A stretch of 64,000 nt of DNA from positions 124,001-188,000 of the forward strand of contig NW_005178653.1 in the NCBI RefSeq assembly GCF_000350225.1, read 5' to 3'. The notes below the pieces were generated by a model that saw only the letters and a list, made by a program, of their open reading frames with translations, did no database searches and had not been told where the DNA came from. A program made the translations under genes and the position numbers. Positions 10,190 to 20,637 of this stretch are shown one piece after another. This DNA comes from Chondrus crispus (Eukaryota; Rhodophyta; Florideophyceae; Gigartinales; Gigartinaceae). Position 1 is the stretch's first letter, and each line of letters starts with the position of its first letter.

Positions 10190-10960
10190 GGGACGCATCC
10201 GACTCCGCCTGTTCGTCCGCACCCTCGCCACCGGTGGCGAGGGACGCGAAGAAAGGAACGTTCGCCGCGCGCCCGCGCCCTCGCAACCGATAACGAAGGG
10301 CGCGGGGTAAAGAAATTTGCCGAGGGCTCGCGCTCCCGCCACGGACGGCGAGAGACGCGAGCAAAGAAGAAGACGTACGCCCACGCGTCTGCCCCCTCGC
10401 CCCGATGTCGAGGAGCGCGGGGGCGAGAAGAAGAATGCCGTCCGCGCTCGCGCCTCGCCCCGATGGCGAGAGGCGCGAGCGAGGAAAAAGACGAACGGCG
10501 CACGCGGAGCGCCCCCGCCACCGATGGCGGACGTCGCGCGAAGAAGAAAACGTACGTCCATGCGTCCGCCTCCTCGCCCCGATGGCGGGGGGTGGCACGC
10601 GCGAAGAAGAATAAGTACGTCCACGCGTCCAAGCCCTCGCCCCGATGGCGAGGGGCGCGTGCGGGCAAGAAGCCGGAGCGCGAGGAGCGCCGGAAAAAGT
10701 CCTCGGAGAGCGCCGCGGGCCGAGCTTGGGAGGCCCAGGCGCTGCCACGACGCACCGCAGCGCGGAGGTCGCGCGCCGCGCCCTCGCTATGGGCGGCGAG
10801 GGCCGGCAAACATAAGGACCGTCGTTGCGCGTCGTCGCCCGCCGCGCCCTTGCCCCTGCATGGCAAGGAGCACCGGGCGGATAAGACCAATACAGCGCGC
10901 TGAGCCCTCGCCCCCAGCACGGCGAGGGGCGCGAGGCATAAGACGAACCCCGAACGCTAC
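10190..10960 (+). repeat. Array of about eleven GC-rich hairpin repeats
   Basis: Imperfect repeats spaced about 55-70 bp apart. Each contains an inverted repeat of the form CCTCGCC-loop-GGCGAGG, often with loop CCGAT, followed by an A/G-rich GAAGAAGA tract and an ACGTACGTCCACGCGTC-like block. Clear hairpins centre near 10234 (22-bp perfect palindrome), 10289, 10345, 10405, 10463, 10525, 10583, 10645, 10786, 10855 and 10920. Stems differ in sequence but stay paired. All reading frames on both strands are nearly stop-free because of base composition, so long predicted proteins here are not credible genes. It sits immediately upstream of the truncated family B gag. Confidence 0.8.
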
Positions 10961-11366
10961 GCCCCTTTCTCCTCCGCTTTGTGGAGACAGAAGGGGTGGG
11001 GGTACTAAGAAACGAGGGCGCGAAGGGAAATTGGAAGAAAAAGACCGACGCGAATAACACGTAACCAGGAAAACAGTTTTACTGTGGTCCGGCGACGGAC
11101 CCGCGCCCCCCTTCTTTCGTCTCGCTGACGAAGGGACGAAGTGTTCCCCGCGGTTGACGACCAGACCGCGCGGTTAGCCGCTCGCGTGGTTTGAGGGCAC
11201 GCGGGCCCCTGATCCATGGTTGTTCGGAGGACAATACCCCGGGTGCCGGGGTAATTCGGCGTCCATGTCCGCCAAGGAGGGCATGGCGACACGAGTCATA
11301 CCCTCACTGCTCGCCCAGTTTCGGGACGGGCGAGGGTCAGGCTCGTACTCGGCGTAGGGGTCACGG
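10961..11366 (+). other. Transition between hairpin array and family B gag
   Basis: Two or three further diverged hairpins are visible: CCTTTCTCC...GGAGACAGAAGG near 10967-10998, CTTCTTTCGTC...GACGAAGGG near 11110-11135, and GCTCGCCC...GGGCGAG near 11309-11332. No coding sequence is recognised. Confidence 0.4.
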
Positions 11367-12011
11367 ATGGTAGAGGTAGTCGGGGCGCGAGGAGCACCAC
11401 CCGCCGGCAGGGGCGAAAATCACTACGAAGGAGCGTTAGTAGCCGAAGGCGAGTTCATTGAGCCATCGGAGGGCTACGGACACGATGACTACGGGGACAG
11501 CGGGTCGTCAACTTTACCGACGCCTGCATACACGACGGAGTCGTTTTCAGAGCCCACGGATCCCGTGATGATGTTTCGGGGGCGCGGCCACACGCCGGCG
11601 CCGCGCATTCCGATGGAAGACAAGGGTACGACGTTTCGAAGGCCGGGCTGGATGGGAAGGCCGCAACGCCAAGGAAGGCCGCCGGCCCGTGGAGGACCTA
11701 GGACGCCGTATCCCGTCAAGACGCACGGTCTGGTGTGCTATCATTGCTATGAAAAGGGGCACGCCGCGCCAACGTGCATTCTTTCCCTCCGGGAAATGCA
11801 CCGAGTTTTGGAAAATTACGAGGCGTTGTCTCCGATGGAGAGGTTAGGGATACCATCGACGAGTTATCTGAAGGTCAAGAATTGGTTCGATTCGCAGACG
11901 GCGAGCACGCCGAGTGCTTCAACGCCGAGGTCGAACCAACCCTTCAGAGGGCCCACCGCGGGGCCCGCGCCGTCGGATGTGAGAAGGATCCCGCCGCGGC
12001 AGAAAAACTAG
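11367..12011 (+). CDS. Gag C-terminal part (nucleocapsid) of family B gypsy element
   Basis: A 214-codon frame holding the end of Gag. A zinc knuckle C-x2-C-x4-H-x4-C (CYHCYEKGHAAPTC) lies at residues about 124-137, preceded by an Arg/Gly/Pro-rich basic segment and followed by a Ser/Thr/Pro tail. This is the usual nucleocapsid layout for packaging element RNA. The capsid part and 5' LTR are missing upstream, where the hairpin array lies instead, so the element is 5'-truncated or rearranged and the ATG at 11367 is probably internal. It ends in TAG at 12009-12011, inside the open protease frame (-1). Confidence 0.8.
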   Translation: MVEVVGARGAPPAGRGENHYEGALVAEGEFIEPSEGYGHDDYGDSGSSTLPTPAYTTESFSEPTDPVMMFRGRGHTPAPRIPMEDKGTTFRRPGWMGRPQRQGRPPARGGPRTPYPVKTHGLVCYHCYEKGHAAPTCILSLREMHRVLENYEALSPMERLGIPSTSYLKVKNWFDSQTASTPSASTPRSNQPFRGPTAGPAPSDVRRIPPRQKN

Positions 12012-12532
12012 AGAGGGGAATCTCGCATGAGTCGCGAGAGGCACAGGGTCGACGTACTGTGCCCGGGGCTCAGCCTCGTTCCCCGTCTCTAAAGGAAAAC
12101 TCAGGCCTCGAGGAGGAGGTTGTTGGATTGGTGGATAAAACCAAAGGGCCAGCTCAAGTCAAGAAAATTTTGAGCCGAGCCCGAGATCATCCGCTAGAAG
12201 AAGTTCGAAGACCCTGGTACAGGGTTAAGCGAAGGGAGTGTCCCGAGAAGATTTTGGTCCTTGCGCGAAAAAACTACAAAGTTTACGCGGACATCGGACC
12301 CACAATTGGATTGATGAGCCAGGTGTTGTCTGTTTTAGACACCGGCGCGGGACCAAACCTTGTGCGAAAATCGGAACTCCCAGCTGGAATGGAATCTCTA
12401 GTGTCCTACGGACCGACCCAAGATATCGGCGACGCGAACAATAGGCCACTCCGGACTCTCGGCACAATTAGAATGCCTGTGAGGCTTGGAAAATTTGTGG
12501 CCGCAGCCGAGTTTATTGTATGCGAAAAATAG
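11774..12532 (+). pseudogene. Aspartic protease region of family B gypsy element, split from pol by an A-run frameshift
   Basis: Retroelement protease. The frame overlaps gag in the -1 frame; the ATG at 11774 is internal to the overlap and unlikely to be used. The canonical active site LDTGAG is intact near residue 188 (about 12334-12351). The protease fold should continue through a hydrophobic-Gly motif, but the frame ends at TAG 12530-12532 right after an A5 run (12525-12529). The continuation (VPLNIGADYCDRF) is found in the next -1 frame, at the start of the pol ORF. Because the break lies inside the protease domain, unlike family A where the frame continues through this motif, I read it as an indel in the A-run and not programmed recoding. 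Confidence 0.78.
12003..12039 (+). promoter_or_regulatory. Candidate -1 frameshift signal at the gag-protease junction of family B
   Basis: The last gag codons read AAA AAC TAG; a -1 slip on the A5 run enters the protease frame, which overlaps the end of gag. Twelve bases after the C of the slip run, TCTCGC (12021-12026) pairs with GCGAGA (12034-12039) around a 7-nt loop. Slippery run, stop and stem-loop are in the expected order. However, the base before the run is G, so it is not the canonical A-AAA-AAC heptamer. Confidence 0.45.
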
Positions 12533-15500
12533 CCGTCCCGCTAAATATAGGCGCGGACTACTGTGACCGGTTTGTGCAAGCAATTTATCCAAGGAAGAAA
12601 ACGGCGGAGTTGGCGGATTTCTCGGAGGTTCCGATAGTTAGGCGGTTATCGACGAGAAAAGGGAAGAAGAATCTCGTCGCGGGAGAGAACGAGAATGATG
12701 GAAAGGGGGAGCGAATTTCCCCTAAGGTAAAAGTAGCAAGAGCCACAACTATCGAGCCAGGGACGCAACGCGTCCTGGAATGCACCTCGAAGAGGGCGGG
12801 CTTGGTGGTGGTTCAGCCGTACTCGTCGTTTTACGAAAGGCACGGGTTGACGTGCACGAATGGTGTCGTTCAGGTTGAGCCTGACAGGCCATTTCGTTTA
12901 CTCGTTGCGAATTTTAGGACGTACCCTGTCAGGGTGCAAAAAGGCCAAGTGGTGGCAGAATTATTACCGCACCCGAGAGCCGCGCTCGAGAGCAAAACCA
13001 CCATTGGTGAAGTTCTCGGAATTCAAGAAAGGAAGAAGGAGAATTTTCCTAATTCCACCAAGACGCCTACGGGCGAGACAAGAGGCGAACCGTCGGATCA
13101 AGCGCGCGAGGACCAGCCAGAAGAACGGTCGGCAGAGCTCTCTGCGTCGGCATCTACGAAGCCGCAACGCAGGATTGAGCCGCCACCGCCGGACGTGGAG
13201 GACCTCGACCTTAGCCACGTGCCGGAACGGCTGCGCGAGCGGTTCCGTCGGATGTTGAAGAAGTATTCAAGGATGTGGGATGGGACGCTTGGCGAAATTA
13301 ATACCACCGTCCATCGGATCGAGTTGATACCCGAGACTCGCCCCATCGCACAAGCCCCGTATCGGGCCGGACCTAGAGCCCGCGAAGTAGAAGATGCAGA
13401 GGTGCAGAAGATGTTGGAGGCAGGAGTGATAGAACCAGCGCAGTCAGAATGGGAGTCGCCCGTGTTGCTGGTGCCAAAGCCGGATGGGTCAATGCGTTTT
13501 TGCGTAGACTACCGCGGGCTGAACGCAGTAACGGTGAAGGACACGTACCCCTTACCGCGCATGGATGAGTGCCTGGACTCGCTTGGTGACACCAAAGTTT
13601 TCTCCGCGTTGGACGCGATTTCGGGATATTGGCAGATGCCTATCCCTGAGGGCGACCGAGACAAGACCGCATTTTCGTGTCACTCAGGACTGTATCGCTT
13701 CTCAAGAATGCCCTTCGGGCTAACTAACGCGCCAGCGACGTTTCAGAGAGCAATGGATATCCTGCTCTCTCCGTTCCGTTGGAAATGCTGTTTGGTGTAT
13801 CTAGATGACATAATCATTTTTAGCAAGTCGTGGCAGGAGCACATCGTGCACGTGGATGAAATACTTTCCGTATTGGAAAAGGCAGGTGTCAAGCTCAAGC
13901 TTCGCAAGTGCGAATTTTTCGTGGAAAAGATCAAGTACCTAGGCCACGTCGTCCGCCCAGGTACGCTAGAAGTCGATGTCGCGCGAACCGCCGCATTGGA
14001 ACAAGTGCGGTACCCGCGAACACAGACACAGCTCAGGAGCTTCCTGGGACTCTGCAATGTCTACCGCAGGTTCGTTCCGCATTACGCGAAAATCGCGCGG
14101 CCTCTAAACCAACTACTGAAGAAAGGACAACCGGTCCAGTTGGAAGGATTCGACGAACCATGCAAGAAAGCTTTTCATAAGCTCAAGGATGCCATCTTGG
14201 CACCGCCGGTGTTGGCGCTGCCGAAGAAGGACCTACCCTACTCGGTAGATACCGATGCAAGCGACTACCAAATAGGCGCTGCACTATTTCAAACACACCC
14301 GGATGCGCAACGCAAACCCATCGGGTTCTTTTCAAGAACGTTAGCCACAGCCGAGAGAAACTATTCTGTATCAGAAAAAGAATGTCTAGCGGTAATTTGG
14401 GCCGTACAGACCTTAAGACCATATCTATATGGCGAGCACTTCGTCGTGCATACCGACCATGCCTCATTGAGGTGGTTGATGAACGTAACCGACCCCAGCG
14501 GGAGATTAATCCGATGGAGGCTCCGCCTCTCGGAATTTGATTTCGAAATCAAGTACAAGAAGGGCAGAGCTAACAGCCAAGCTGATGCCCTGTCAAGACT
14601 ACGGACCGCTGGAGAAACCGTCGACGAAATCGACGACGAAATTCCATGCTTTATGGCCGAACCGGTCGAGGGTACGGTGGAGAACGAGGAAAGTTTTGAC
14701 GCGTTAGACGACATCCTCGCTCTTGAGGGGGGGACCGCCCCTGAGCGCCTCGATCAATTCCAAGCTGTCACTCCAGAGGAGCTCATTCGCGAGCAAGCCG
14801 TCGACCCCTTCTGCAACGGCATAAAGGAAGAAATGGACGCCGGAAAGGTGAGAACGTTCAGCACGGAGACCGAGGAACTCGAAGGAACTCTATGCCGTAC
14901 CGCGGCAGAGTTTGTACAAGTGGTGATACCACAATCGTTAAGGGACCGCGTGCTAGGGTTGAGCCACTACGCAAAATTGGCAGGCCACCCGGGAGGCAGG
15001 AAACTTTACAAGACTTTGAGAAGATATTTTTATTGGCCTACGATGGCCCTAGGCTGCTATGCAGTCGCGAAGAATTGCGCCGCATGTGCGCGGGAAAGGG
15101 TGAAGTTAAGAAAAAACACGAAGGAAATGAAGCTGTTCACGCCCAAAGCGCCGCTGGAATTTGTCGCCATCGACATCCTCGGCGAGCTAATTACAACTAA
15201 GCGAGGAAATCGGTATATTCTCGTGATCAGCGATCGATACTCGAAACTGGTACGGACCGTACCGTTGAAGAAGATATCAGCTGCGCACATCGCACAAGCC
15301 TTCGTTCACCATTGGGTATTCGTGTACGGACCGCCGGTCAAGCTGCTGTCCGACAACGGAACACAGTTCACGGCCCGGTTCTTTCAGAATGTCTGCCGAA
15401 TTCTTGGCATACGCAATGTGTTCACGACTACGTACCACCCGCAAGCCAACGGCCAAGTTGAGAGATTTAACCGCACGCTGACTTCCGCGTTGCGAAAATA

Positions 15501-16464
15501 CGTTGGAGAGCATCCCAAGGACTGGGACTGATTTAGCGACGCTGTGACGTTCGCCTACAACACACAAGTTCATCGAACTACGAACATTGCGCCCTTCGAG
15601 CTGGTGTTGGCTCCGGCGCCGAGAAACATTGCGTTACAAGCGCAACCAACTTTGGAGAACTTCAGCTCGTCACGAGCATACTACCTGAAATGGCAGTCGT
15701 GGTTGGAGACCCTAATGCGAAGCGCCGATAGGAGTTTGCGAAAGGAACAAGCCCGATACAAGCGAAATTTCGACGCACGCCTTCGCAAGCCGCAATACGA
15801 GATCCCACCAGGGTCCTACGTGTTCCTCCGGAAGGAGCAGGGCACGGCTAGCGAACCGAAACATAAGCTCGCACAAGTCGCTACAGGGCCTTATCAGGTC
15901 AGAAGATCGGATCAACACACGGTAGTCATTGCCATTGGCGATCAGGAGGAACGCGTATCGCGAGACAGGGTGAAATTAGCCCCAAGCCCAATGGACCATG
16001 CGCCGATAACCGGCCTACGTCAAGCGCTACAGTTCCTGGGAGAGCCGGAGTTAAACGAAGAAGGAGAGGCAACGGAGGACGAGGAACGTCCTCACACCCG
16101 TGCGCCTACGACGGGGGACCAGGATAATTTAGTTGGTCAAACGCCGACAGCGGAGACACCTCCAAACCTACGCGAGCTCGGAACGTCCAGAGAAGAGGAA
16201 GAGTTGGAAGATCTTCAGAAGGGGGAAGGAAACAGTTCAGAGAAAGGAGAGGAAACAGAGAACACGGAATATGTAATCGACCGGGTCGTCGACCACGATT
16301 ATCAAAATGGTAATTTGATTCTCAAGGTGGAATGGTACGGTTATGCGCCCGAGGACGCGACGTGGGAGCCCATTGAGCAATTGCCCCGCAGTGCGGCCGT
16401 CACGTATTTCCGAAGGAAGAAATTACTCTTGCCACCGCAAGTCGCGCACGCGCGAGCGGGGTAG
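12520..16464 (+). pseudogene. pol: Pol of family B chromovirus: RT, RNase H, integrase, chromodomain, with one nonsense codon
   Basis: One frame from 12520 to 16464 interrupted only by TGA at 15529-15531. Reverse transcriptase has FCVDYRGLN and YLDD (about residue 427). RNase H has VDTDASDYQIG, ERNYSVSEKE and HTDHASLRWL. The integrase zinc region has GHPGGRK and CAACARE. The DDE core has AIDILG (about 883), SDNGTQF (about 944) and NGQVER (about 977). The stop falls in the segment where family A has an aromatic DWD-x-Y run. After it, integrase and a Glu-rich linker lead to a chromodomain at about 16267-16430 (LILKVEWYGYAPEDATW). All catalytic residues are present, so the element was active until recently: the damage is one stop here plus the A-run frameshift at 12525-12529. 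Confidence 0.94.
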
Positions 16465-19400
16465 GCATCGTCAATAGAATTAGCCGATTAGGAAACACGG
16501 AAGAGTCAGAAGTTCGAAACGAACGGACCCGCAAACAAGGAAAGTCGGAGCGAGAGGATTCAGGCAGTCTTCCGTCGGGAACGCCTTTGCAAAAAGGGAC
16601 TGACGAGCGGGTTACCCTCGAGTCGAGGGAGAAGGAGGGGAAAAGATACAGCTGATGTAGAGGCGCACGCGAGGGAGGCCGATCGAGAGGAAGTGAATGA
16701 TGCGGGACGTGATAAGACCGCGAGTGAAATGTTGGAATTGTATTGGGGATGGTCCCCATCAGGAGGCTCTCGAGTTTGAGGTGATGCAGTGACCAGCGTC
16801 GCGGAGAGAGAGTAAGGACAGTCGCCGGAAACGAGACCCCTCGGAGTGAGGAGAAGGGAAACGAAAGACTCAAGCGATTTTGCCTGGGACCCCCGTCCAT
16901 GAATGAAATGGCCCGCGCGGCCAGGCCGTGGAAGGGAAGATGTACTGTAGTCTCAGGCCGGGGTAATTTACCTCCTTGGATACGATCACACGCGGCCGCC
17001 GCGTGCACGTGATGTGACGCCTAGATCGACGATCCGCCCTCATGGGGTGTGGTTTAATCAAAAGAAATTGGGGCTCGCTGCTGGTAAGCTGTCAAATGAT
17101 CAGCACGAGTCGCAGACTGAACTCCGGCCATACGTCGAAAAATTAACTGCAATTAAGGAAAAAGCCCGCACTTGTACGAAACGTTGTTAACAACCCCCAC
17201 CGCCGACCGCACAAATGCTAGGGGCTCGCCATCGGCGAAGTTGCGATCGATCGCACATGAGAGCACTTGCCAAGTTCGTTCGCAACACCTAAACCCCGCT
17301 CGACGAGCGAGAAAATGGGTCCACATGGACCACTGTTGCCCTGACCCATCGACACCACGTGCAAGTACACGGCTACACAGCGCGGCGTGAAACATCATCA
17401 TTACGGAGGAGCTTTGTCGCTCCCACATCGACGCCACACTACGTGTGACTTACTTACCGGCCTGCCGCCATAACCCCCCCCCATATCTTTCCTATGTTTC
17501 GGTTTTTGTCTTTGTTATTATTATTATTTTTTTATGTTTGTTTTCTTTCACGCACAGAGCACGAACCCCGCGTTGCGAACGGCGACGGACAAGAGTGGCG
17601 ACGCCAACCGATCGAGGCCCCAAGAACAATTCAGAGCGGCGAACCGACAATCACCATCAAGTAACCATGCGGTGTGTCACACCGGGAAGAAGAACGAGTT
17701 GTTCTGCTGTTCATTGCGCAAGGGCGTTACGCCACGAAGTTCCGTCGACCGGCCAGGAGGAGAGTACTTTACAAGTGGAGGGCGAAGAGTCCGAAGGACC
17801 GAAGTTTATTCGGAAACCGAGGTCGTGCTCGTAATGAGAATCCGCCCCCACGAAGCCGTTCTACTGGTGGCTGCTCCGTTTTACTACCGACGGGAATTCC
17901 TAACAGCAGCTAGGGCCAACAGCTTAGAAAAAGAGGCAAAATTGGGGAGTCTTCATCGGGAATGCGGTCCCGATGAACTGAGTGATACGAAGCTAAATTT
18001 TCTGTGTATTGGGTCTAGAGAGGACGCCTCCGAAAACGATGTCCAGGTGACTCAGGCGGCGCGCATGGGGGAACCCCCAATACTACGCAGATCGAACCCG
18101 TTGTTCTGACTACCCATCGAGAGCCGACGACTACTGATGTTCGCAAAAGCCTCGGTTTATGACTGAAAGGTACTGAAGGGAAAGGAAAAAAATAGAGAGG
18201 AGGATGGAGACGGGAAGTGACTGCTTTATGAACGAGGAGATCAAGGTACTCACGCCCTCCTTCATCGGTATGGTCATCTCGCTAAGAACCATTCTAACGG
18301 AAGAGAGCTTCACTCGACGAGCTACTTGACGACGATCCGTCTGCTGCGTGCGAAAAATACCGTCGCCAAGTTCACATGTTCGCCCATACCTCAAGCGATG
18401 TATTGGGATGGTCCCCGTCGCTATTCCTCACCATGCTCTTCATTCATTCATCCTTGTTTAATTTTCCTATCTTGTTATTTATTTGGTTTATATATTGCTT
18501 CCCCGCTCCGTGGCCGAATCCTATTTCTTACGAAGGCGGAACGTGAGGCCGCGCCGATGCACAGGGTCCAGAGGGCAAAAAGAGAATCAATAATTGTTGA
18601 AGGAGGCTACTGTATGGCGCTGGCTTTTACATTACGAAACGCGTCGAATCAAGATTGGATCGCTTGGAAAAGAAACACGGTGCGTCGGTCGTCAAGACAA
18701 AATGGAGAAGAGACGCGATGGTCTGAAGGGTATTTGCTCGTCAGCCGGATCAAACCGCACCAATTTGGTGTCCCTGCTTTGAAAGCGGGGATGTTTGGGT
18801 ATAAAGCGAAATGACGCCTCTGTGCGAATTATTCGTAACAACGAAAATCGACGCCCGTTCTAGGCGATAGCATGCCATCGAAGCACGAACGTTCGAGAAA
18901 TCGATGATTTAACACTCACTCATGTTATGGGTCGGCCCGAACGAACCCCCTGGCCAGATTGACAACGGCCGAGGCGAGCCACTTGCTACTGTGCCGAGCG
19001 GCGCTCGTTGAGGGTGAACCTAGACCGTGCGGCGCAGGGAAGGAGAACTTCGTCGGTCAAGAAGAATCATCGTAACGTACTGCATCGGTACGAAGAACGT
19101 ACCAGTTCTCATCCCAAGGGAAGTGGATCAAAGGGATCGCGTCACGAACGATGGATTTCACTACTTTTTCTTTGAGAAGTGCGTATGGCTGACGTGGGTG
19201 ACGTAAAAGCTGACAGCGAGACTGAGTGTAATTTTACATCAGCTGTGTCTGATCGTAGACGTTTGAAACTGTCGACTGTGCGACACTGATCACACGCAGG
19301 CTGATGTCTAAAAGACGACCGTTCGTAGCCGAAGTGACAAAGAAGGACGAAACCAGGTCGGTTGAAATGCTTCGTCGCGTAGCGGCCTGAGACGGACTTG

Positions 19401-20637
19401 GAATTTAGTAATTTAGGGGAGAGAGCAGAGCTCTGGGATGATGGTGAACGAACCGGTGGACCCTTTCGACAGTGCTGATTTGTCGACTGCTCTGAGCGAT
19501 CGAACGCCGAAGGCCTATATTAACTTCGACAGCTGGTTGCCCCGAATGCTTAAGAGACCGGAGGAGGACGAAGGGGACCCCCCTCCCCGCTTCATTTTGT
19601 GTTTTCGATGGAGACCTTGCCGAGGAAAAATTCGTTGAGGAATAATTGTTGGACGAGAGACGACAGCTGGGACAGCGTTTACGAGATGCCGTTAAAAGCG
19701 GAGGGTACCCACACTGAGAGTGGCGGATTTAAATGGAACACACGCAGGCATTCCACCGACGGGAAACTTCAAGGCTCAATTGTCACCTGATCTCAAAGGG
19801 GTTTATTCGCTTTGGGGAGGAAGCCGAGCTTTACTGAAAGCGGGTCGTCGTCGACGCGCTCAAGCCGTGACCCCACAGAAAACAAAAGACACGGGAAGTT
19901 CGTCGAAAACTACGAACGTTTTTCGTACTGCTAATTCTCAAGTTCCTAGTTGCCAAGGGGACGGAGGACTATAAATTATTCACTTTGGAAGGAAGTTTGC
20001 ACCACGTTGCGTGCGCATGTAAGCGCGCTATGATTGAGATTTCCCCAAGACCGGTTGCCGGTTTGGCGAACAAGGAGAGGAAACCCCATAGCAGGGGTTA
20101 ATGTGTTTGTCGTCAACGGGATATTCAAGGGCGGCATGGAAAACCGAAAAACCGAAAGTGATGAGGGCAACCTTGGAGGCGCAATGACGAGAGTCGGTTG
20201 AGGAAGGGAAGTATTTTATTCTGTCTCACGGTCGTCGACCTCTGGCGGAGGAAACAGGAAAAAGAGAACGACATTCAGAATAAGGGGTGGAGGAGAAGGT
20301 AACAAGGATGCACGCGCTGTAGCAGACGTGACCACAAGAGAAGGAAAAGAGAAGGTAATAGGGGATGTGCAACTGCAGTAGCAGAGGTGCACAGAAAAAG
20401 GGTAAGAGAAGAAATACAGTAACGAGGAAAAGAGAAGGAAAGTGGAAAGAGGAAGATGCGACCGCGGCGACGGGGCGCATACAAAAAAAAGAGGAGGAAA
20501 GTGAAGGTAACGGGGGATACGCAGGTGATTCATTTTATTTTCCAAAAGCTACCGGGTGACGTCGGTAACCAGACGTCACCCCAAACGGGTAATAATCCGA
20601 GAATGGATCAGGGGGTGGGAGTCGTCCGAGTGGCAGG
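16465..20637 (+). other. Long 3' untranslated region after family B pol
   Basis: About 4.2 kb with no recognised protein. Part of it (17036-17620) recurs downstream of the second family B pol tail at 24895-25490, so at least this part belongs to the element. The remainder contains short open frames without family features. A tract of T and pyrimidines ending in CACGCACAG (17508-17560) resembles a splice acceptor, but I cannot show that it is used. Confidence 0.5.
17036..17620 (+). repeat. Family B 3' region repeat, copy 1
   Basis: Shares many blocks in the same order with 24895-25490, including CCGAAAAATTAACT-like, CCCGCACTTGTACGAAA and CCGCTCGACGAGCGA. The last is a short palindromic block. 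Similarity is interrupted and perhaps 70-80%, by eye. Confidence 0.7.

Noticed and set aside
10190..10960. CRISPR array
   Set aside because: Repeats are imperfect, spacers are not unique and the context is eukaryotic; it is a hairpin-bearing tandem repeat.
9836..11060. Overlapping long ORFs on both strands (up to 318 codons) over the hairpin array
   Set aside because: All six frames are open because of GC-rich repeats; the translations are low-complexity Arg/Pro/Ala/Ser repeats mirroring the hairpin units.
12520..12532. Programmed -1 frameshift between protease and pol of family B
   Set aside because: The break lies inside the protease domain, before a motif that family A reads in the same frame as its active site, so an indel in the A5 run is more likely.
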